From an uncultured Muribaculaceae bacterium (lineage in GTDB: Bacteria > Bacteroidota > Bacteroidia > Bacteroidales > Muribaculaceae), in the NCBI GenBank assembly GCA_910584905.1, contig CAJUCQ010000047.1:1-18155 (forward strand): a stretch of 18,155 nucleotides of DNA. Reading direction: 5' to 3'. Below are positions 15,567 through 18,155 of the stretch, in pieces. The position numbers were made by a program, and so were the translations under genes. The stretch's first letter is position 1. Every line of letters begins with the position of its first letter. The notes beneath the pieces were generated by a model, which saw nothing but the letters and a program-made list of their open reading frames with translations, had not been told where the DNA came from and ran no database searches.

Positions 15567-15602
15567 CTTGCTACTACGGACACTCAGTAGATTAAATCAG
15601 AC

Positions 15603-15640
15603 AAACCGCAGACTATCAATTAGTTCTGCGGTTTTTTCGT
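15603..15640 (+). terminator. Terminator after ssrA
   Basis: Arms AAACCGCAGA (15603-15612) and TCTGCGGTTT (15625-15634) pair over 10 bp with a 12-nt loop, and the T run TTTTTT (15632-15637) follows. It lies 37 bp after the tmRNA 3' end. If an element integrated in the ssrA 3' end, this terminator would be element-derived. Confidence 0.88.
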
Positions 15641-15702
15641 GTCTAATCCTTTCGATTCAGGACCGAAATCAGACCAAGAAAAGACCGTTACAGACATAGT
15701 TT

Positions 15703-15758
15703 CGTTACTAACTCGTTACTAAAATTTTGGAAAATGAAATAGTAACGATTTAGTAACG
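15703..15758. repeat. Paired direct repeats arranged as an inverted repeat (CGTTACTA x2 / TAGTAACG x2)
   Basis: CGTTACTA occurs at 15703-15710 and 15714-15721 with a 3-nt gap. Its reverse complement TAGTAACG occurs at 15740-15747 and 15751-15758, again with a 3-nt gap. The 11-bp period and mirror symmetry suggest binding sites on one face of the helix. Looser GTTAC copies lie at 15687-15691 and around 15790. Confidence 0.85.
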
Positions 15759-15904
15759 ATTACCGCGATAAGATTTTAATATACACATAGTTACAAAGAC
15801 GCAACTTAGTCGTAAGTCGGAAAATATCGGACATCGAACAGGTCTAATCCAACACTAAATCCGACTATAACTGCTACTATTTCAATCGAGTATTGCTGCC
15901 ACCT

Positions 15905-15967
15905 ATCAGACAAGATTGGCTTGTGTTAATAAATATCGTTGTGAATCAACGAATTATCTTGTCCGAT
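15905..15967. repeat. Nested inverted repeats upstream of int
   Basis: The outer arms 15905-15916 (ATCAGACAAGAT) and 15956-15967 are complementary at 11 of 12 positions. The inner arms TCGTTG (15936-15941) and CAACGA (15947-15952) are perfect with a 5-nt loop. It could be an RNA hairpin in the int leader or a protein-binding site. Confidence 0.7.
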
Positions 15968-16075
15968 ATACGTCTTTTTGTTTCTGAAAAGCGACCAATC
16001 CCACTAATTGTTTAACTCGTTTTCATATCGAAGCCGGTCAAACGGCAAAGATTGATAACACAACTCTTAGAAAGG

Positions 16076-17296
16076 ATGAAAAAGAACACATTCAAAGTCT
16101 TGTTCTACATCCGTGGTAATCAAATCAACAAGGAGGGAAAGGCTCCCATCATGATACGAATTACCATTGACGGAGAGGTAGAACAGCTCAACTCGAAGCT
16201 CACCATCGAGCCTCAGCTATGGGATGTCGCAGCATCCAAAGCAAAGGGTCGGTCAGCCAAAATACTTGAACTTAACAGTCGCCTGAATGACATTCAAGTG
16301 ATAATGAAAGATCACTACTATGATATTCAGCGTCGTCATGGCTATGTTACCGCAGAGATGGTGAAAAACGCCTATATGGGTATTACAGCCCGCGAAGAAT
16401 CATTGCTGAAACTTTACGAACAGCATCTTGAAGACACCAAAAAACTTGTGGGATTAAGCAAGGCGGATCCCACCTATCAGAAATACGAGCGTATGTACCG
16501 ACGTGTGGTGGAGTTCATGAAGGTGAAATACAACATCACGGATATTCCGCTCCGTGAAATAAAACTATCCTTCATCACCGATCTGGAATTTTTCCTGCGC
16601 ACGGAATACAAGTACAGCCAAAACACTACCTACAAGTGTATGAAATTCTTCAAGCAGGTAATTAACAAAGCTATCCGCGCAGGACTGATTTTTGTAGATC
16701 CGTTCAACGGCTACAAAATCTCAACAGAGCGTGTTGACCGAGGTTTTCTCACCGAAGATGAACTTGAGAAAATGATGTCAAAGAATTTCGCTTCCGCACG
16801 GCTCAATCAGGTACGCGACATTTTCATCTTCGCCTGCTTCACCGGATTGGCATATATCGACCTCGCCCACCTTCGTGTTGACAACATTCAAAAGATGTTT
16901 GACGGTCGCTGGTGGATTGTGACCCATCGACAAAAGACCAATACAAAGGTGATGGTGCCACTGCTGCCCCCTGCGATGAAGATACTTAAAAAGTATGAGG
17001 GAGAGTTTACCGATGGGAAACTGCTGCCTATCATCACTAACCAGAAGCTCAACTGCTATCTGAAGGAGATTGCCGATATATGCGGCATCAACAAGAACAT
17101 AACTTTCCATCTGGCGAGGCACACATTCGCAACGACCATGACACTCGGGAAGGGTGTGCCAATCGAATCTGTGTCGAAGATGCTGGGCCATACCAACATT
17201 CAGACGACACAAATCTACGCCAGAATCACAAACGACAAAATCAGTAAGGATATGGAGATTTTATCTCACAATCTCGGAGTTTTAGATTTTAATTGA
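16076..17296 (+). CDS. int: Tyrosine recombinase/integrase of Bacteroidota mobile elements
   Basis: I start at ATG 16076 (406 residues), since the longer frame would need a TTG at 16052; MKKNTFKVLFYIRG is a typical N-terminus. Domains are an N-terminal arm-binding region (about 1-95), a SAM-like core-binding helical domain (about 105-205) and a catalytic domain (about 220-395). Catalytic residues visible are Lys in 'HRQKTNTKV' (about 287), His and Arg in 'FHLARHTFA' (about 345 and 348), His in 'LGHTNIQTT' (about 372) and the nucleophile Tyr in 'QIYARI' (about 381). The first active-site Arg is replaced by Ala in 'CFTGLAYIDLAHL' (about 259), as occurs in many integrases of this phylum. The gene points away from ssrA. 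Confidence 0.95.
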   Translation: MKKNTFKVLFYIRGNQINKEGKAPIMIRITIDGEVEQLNSKLTIEPQLWDVAASKAKGRSAKILELNSRLNDIQVIMKDHYYDIQRRHGYVTAEMVKNAYMGITAREESLLKLYEQHLEDTKKLVGLSKADPTYQKYERMYRRVVEFMKVKYNITDIPLREIKLSFITDLEFFLRTEYKYSQNTTYKCMKFFKQVINKAIRAGLIFVDPFNGYKISTERVDRGFLTEDELEKMMSKNFASARLNQVRDIFIFACFTGLAYIDLAHLRVDNIQKMFDGRWWIVTHRQKTNTKVMVPLLPPAMKILKKYEGEFTDGKLLPIITNQKLNCYLKEIADICGINKNITFHLARHTFATTMTLGKGVPIESVSKMLGHTNIQTTQIYARITNDKISKDMEILSHNLGVLDFN

Positions 17297-17315
17297 TATA
17301 CAGGCTAACTATCTG

Positions 17316-17361
17316 ACAAAGTGCTGGCTATATATCAATGGACGGCACTTTGTGTCTTTTT
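17316..17361 (+). terminator. Terminator-like hairpin after int
   Basis: ACAAAGTGC (17316-17324) and GCACTTTGT (17345-17353) pair perfectly over 9 bp and are followed by GTCTTTTT. The 20-nt loop is large for a terminator, and one side of a second inverted repeat falls in it (17331-17338, pairing with 17293-17300), which makes the structure unusual. Confidence 0.6.
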
Positions 17362-17387
17362 GAAAATGTTAACGCAGGTTAAAGTCG

Positions 17388-17404
17388 TGGAATATTCCAT
17401 GGAA
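17388..17404. repeat. Overlapping palindromes upstream of the HTH genes
   Basis: TGGAATATTCCA (17388-17399) is a perfect 12-bp palindrome and TTCCATGGAA (17395-17404) a perfect 10-bp palindrome that shares half of it. The result is alternating GGAA/TTCC half-sites. It lies 61-77 bp before the first HTH start codon and could be an operator. Confidence 0.7.
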
Positions 17405-17433
17405 CGTCCCGAATGAGCCTTTGCGCGATTGCC

Positions 17434-17441
17434 GAACTTTG
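17434..17441 (+). promoter_or_regulatory. Possible -7 element for the HTH gene pair
   Basis: GAACTTTG differs from TAnnTTTG at only the first base and lies 23 bp before the ATG at 17465. There is no clear -33 box, so this is a weak call. Confidence 0.3.
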
Positions 17442-17464
17442 CAAGCGTAACACTAAATCCAAAA

Positions 17465-17830
17465 ATGATTATGGAAATAACTCTTGAAACGCTTCACGAT
17501 AATCAAGAAGCTCTCCGGGAACTTGTTTCTTCGGTTCTCACCCTTCTTAATAAAGAGAAAGGGAAAACAGGTCGGCAGAAAGAAGAAAAGGACAATCAGC
17601 CGACCATGCCACCAATCCCCAATTCGGTAGCGGCAGCATTGCTCCGGATTTCAACGCGCCAATTACAGCGCATAAGAAAGCAGTACAATCTGAAATGGCT
17701 CAAACGCGGACGCGAGGTGCTGTACTTTCTTGGCCCACTTATCGAAGCCATCAACGTGTATCATCTTCCGTGGGATCCTGACGTGTTTGATAAAATCCGA
17801 ACAAACTACAAAAACCGTCCGCGCTTATGA
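17465..17830 (+). CDS. Helix-turn-helix protein, probable excisionase/regulator of the element
   Basis: I start at the ATG at 17465 (121 residues); a second ATG at 17471 is equally possible, and the upstream TTG at 17429 is less likely. Residues about 1-50 are helical and charged. Residues about 54-100 ('SVAAALLRISTRQLQRIRKQ...KWLKRGREVLYF') form an HTH of the MerR/excisionase-like HTH_17 type with a following beta wing. Small proteins of this type, encoded beside tyrosine recombinases in Bacteroidota elements, act as directionality factors or transcription regulators (for example the Xis2c/Xis2d pair of CTnDOT). Its stop overlaps the next ATG by four bases (ATGA). The function is inferred from fold and location. 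Confidence 0.8.
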   Translation: MIMEITLETLHDNQEALRELVSSVLTLLNKEKGKTGRQKEEKDNQPTMPPIPNSVAAALLRISTRQLQRIRKQYNLKWLKRGREVLYFLGPLIEAINVYHLPWDPDVFDKIRTNYKNRPRL

Positions 17831-18120
17831 ATGCCTACGAACTGAAACAGGTGTCGGCGATGATAAAGAGCCTTGAAAACACCTTTATGGAGCGTCTTCG
17901 CCAAATGGAACGGTCATACCTTGATGCTCTGAAAGGCTTCGGCATCATTGACGATGAGAAGATGTGGACTGAAAAGCAGGTTTGCGAAAAGTACGGCATC
18001 GACCGTAAGACGATGTATAATTACCGCAAAATGGAACTGATTCCATTCACCCGTAAGGGAGAGCGCGGGAAAATCTATTATCTGCCCGCAGATGTAAGGG
18101 CTTTCTTTGCTGACCTGTAA
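17827..18120 (+). CDS. Second small helix-turn-helix protein (HTH_17 type)
   Basis: The 97-residue protein has an N-terminal helical part (about 1-40, heptad-like, possibly dimerising) and a C-terminal HTH_17 domain from about 46: 'MWTEKQVCEKYGIDRKTMYNYRK' followed by 'GKIYYLPADVRAFF', the wing and final helix seen in excisionase-family regulators. It overlaps the preceding gene by four bases, so the two are translationally coupled. Together they look like a paired recombination directionality or control module for the adjacent integrase. The remaining 35 bases of the window hold no further gene start that I can support. Confidence 0.85.
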   Translation: MNAYELKQVSAMIKSLENTFMERLRQMERSYLDALKGFGIIDDEKMWTEKQVCEKYGIDRKTMYNYRKMELIPFTRKGERGKIYYLPADVRAFFADL

Positions 18121-18155
18121 CCCGCATAAAATACACACAACACACATACACCAAA

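Larger units (their letters stand above)
15641..16075 (+). other. Noncoding repeat-rich stretch between ssrA and int (element end, putative attachment/arm region)
   Basis: I see no credible gene in these 435 bases, which are AT-richer than the host genes to the left. They hold a cluster of GTTAC-containing repeats (15686-15793), a 7-bp inverted pair AGTCGGA/TCCGACT (15815-15821 and 15860-15866), and nested inverted repeats at 15905-15967. The position, between a tmRNA and a tyrosine-recombinase gene, is where integrase arm-binding sites and regulatory sequences of an integrated element usually lie. No good promoter for int is evident. Confidence 0.55.

Noticed and set aside
15256..15567. A 103-codon minus-strand frame within ssrA
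   Set aside because: It lies wholly inside the tmRNA gene, whose structural features are unambiguous. Such frames in tmRNA are commonly mis-annotated.
15305..15594. The 10-mer CAGTAGATTA at 15305-15314 and 15585-15594, considered as attachment-site repeats
   Set aside because: One copy is inside the tmRNA body and the other is only 280 bp away and downstream of the gene. The spacing does not fit the two ends of an element, so it is probably chance.
15641..15850. The 9-mer GTCTAATCC at 15641-15649 and 15842-15850
   Set aside because: It is short and in AT-rich sequence. Without other copies there is no support for a functional repeat.
1..18155. CRISPR array, toxin-antitoxin pair or restriction/defence system
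   Set aside because: I found no regularly spaced repeat series and no gene with such motifs. Any cargo of the ssrA element lies past the right edge.

Overview
The window looks like chromosomal DNA from a Bacteroidales bacterium, with Muribaculaceae or a close relative as my best guess. Several signs agree. Most genes are preceded by the Bacteroidota -7 element TAnnTTTG rather than by Shine-Dalgarno sequences. The tmRNA encodes the tag GENNYALAA. There are several PorT-like outer-membrane barrels, an OmpA lipoprotein, a LysM plus periplasmic-binding-fold protein, a TPR/propeller protein, and a protein ending in the short 'YFNLQG...GLFIRR' C-terminal segment seen in this order. Family and genus are inference from style, not from a search.

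Layout. Bases 1-839 hold the 3' part of an ISL3-type (ISAon1-like) transposase cut by the window edge. It converges on a tRNA-Ser(GCU) gene on the minus strand, with a terminator hairpin between them. Upstream of the tRNA on the same strand is an EamA/DMT transporter. From 2230 to 6755 the plus strand carries envelope genes: a glycine-zipper OmpA lipoprotein, a two-gene unit (LysM/PBP-fold protein and beta-barrel), and a secreted hypothetical protein whose start region looks frameshifted. On the minus strand, 6889-9360 is a two-gene unit, mltG followed by a TPR/PD40-like protein. From 9528 to 13515 the plus strand is a compact housekeeping operon: hpt, adk, a small outer-membrane barrel, tsaD and cinA. 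Its end overlaps, tail to tail, an NhaC-type antiporter gene on the minus strand.

The right-hand part (about 15567-18155) appears to be the left end of an integrated mobile element. It begins directly downstream of ssrA (tmRNA, 15169-15566), a classic integration target. It has a 0.4-kb AT-richer noncoding stretch full of short direct and inverted repeats, a Bacteroidota tyrosine recombinase, and two small overlapping helix-turn-helix genes that resemble recombination directionality factors. The cargo and the other end lie beyond the window, so the kind of element (prophage, ICE, mobilizable island) cannot be decided here.

Most of the window is ordinary core genome. The parts that merit a second look are the repeat-rich ssrA/int junction, the pseudoknot-capable terminator and overlapping palindromes between int and the HTH genes, and the apparent one-base frameshift at the start of the 5406-6755 gene.
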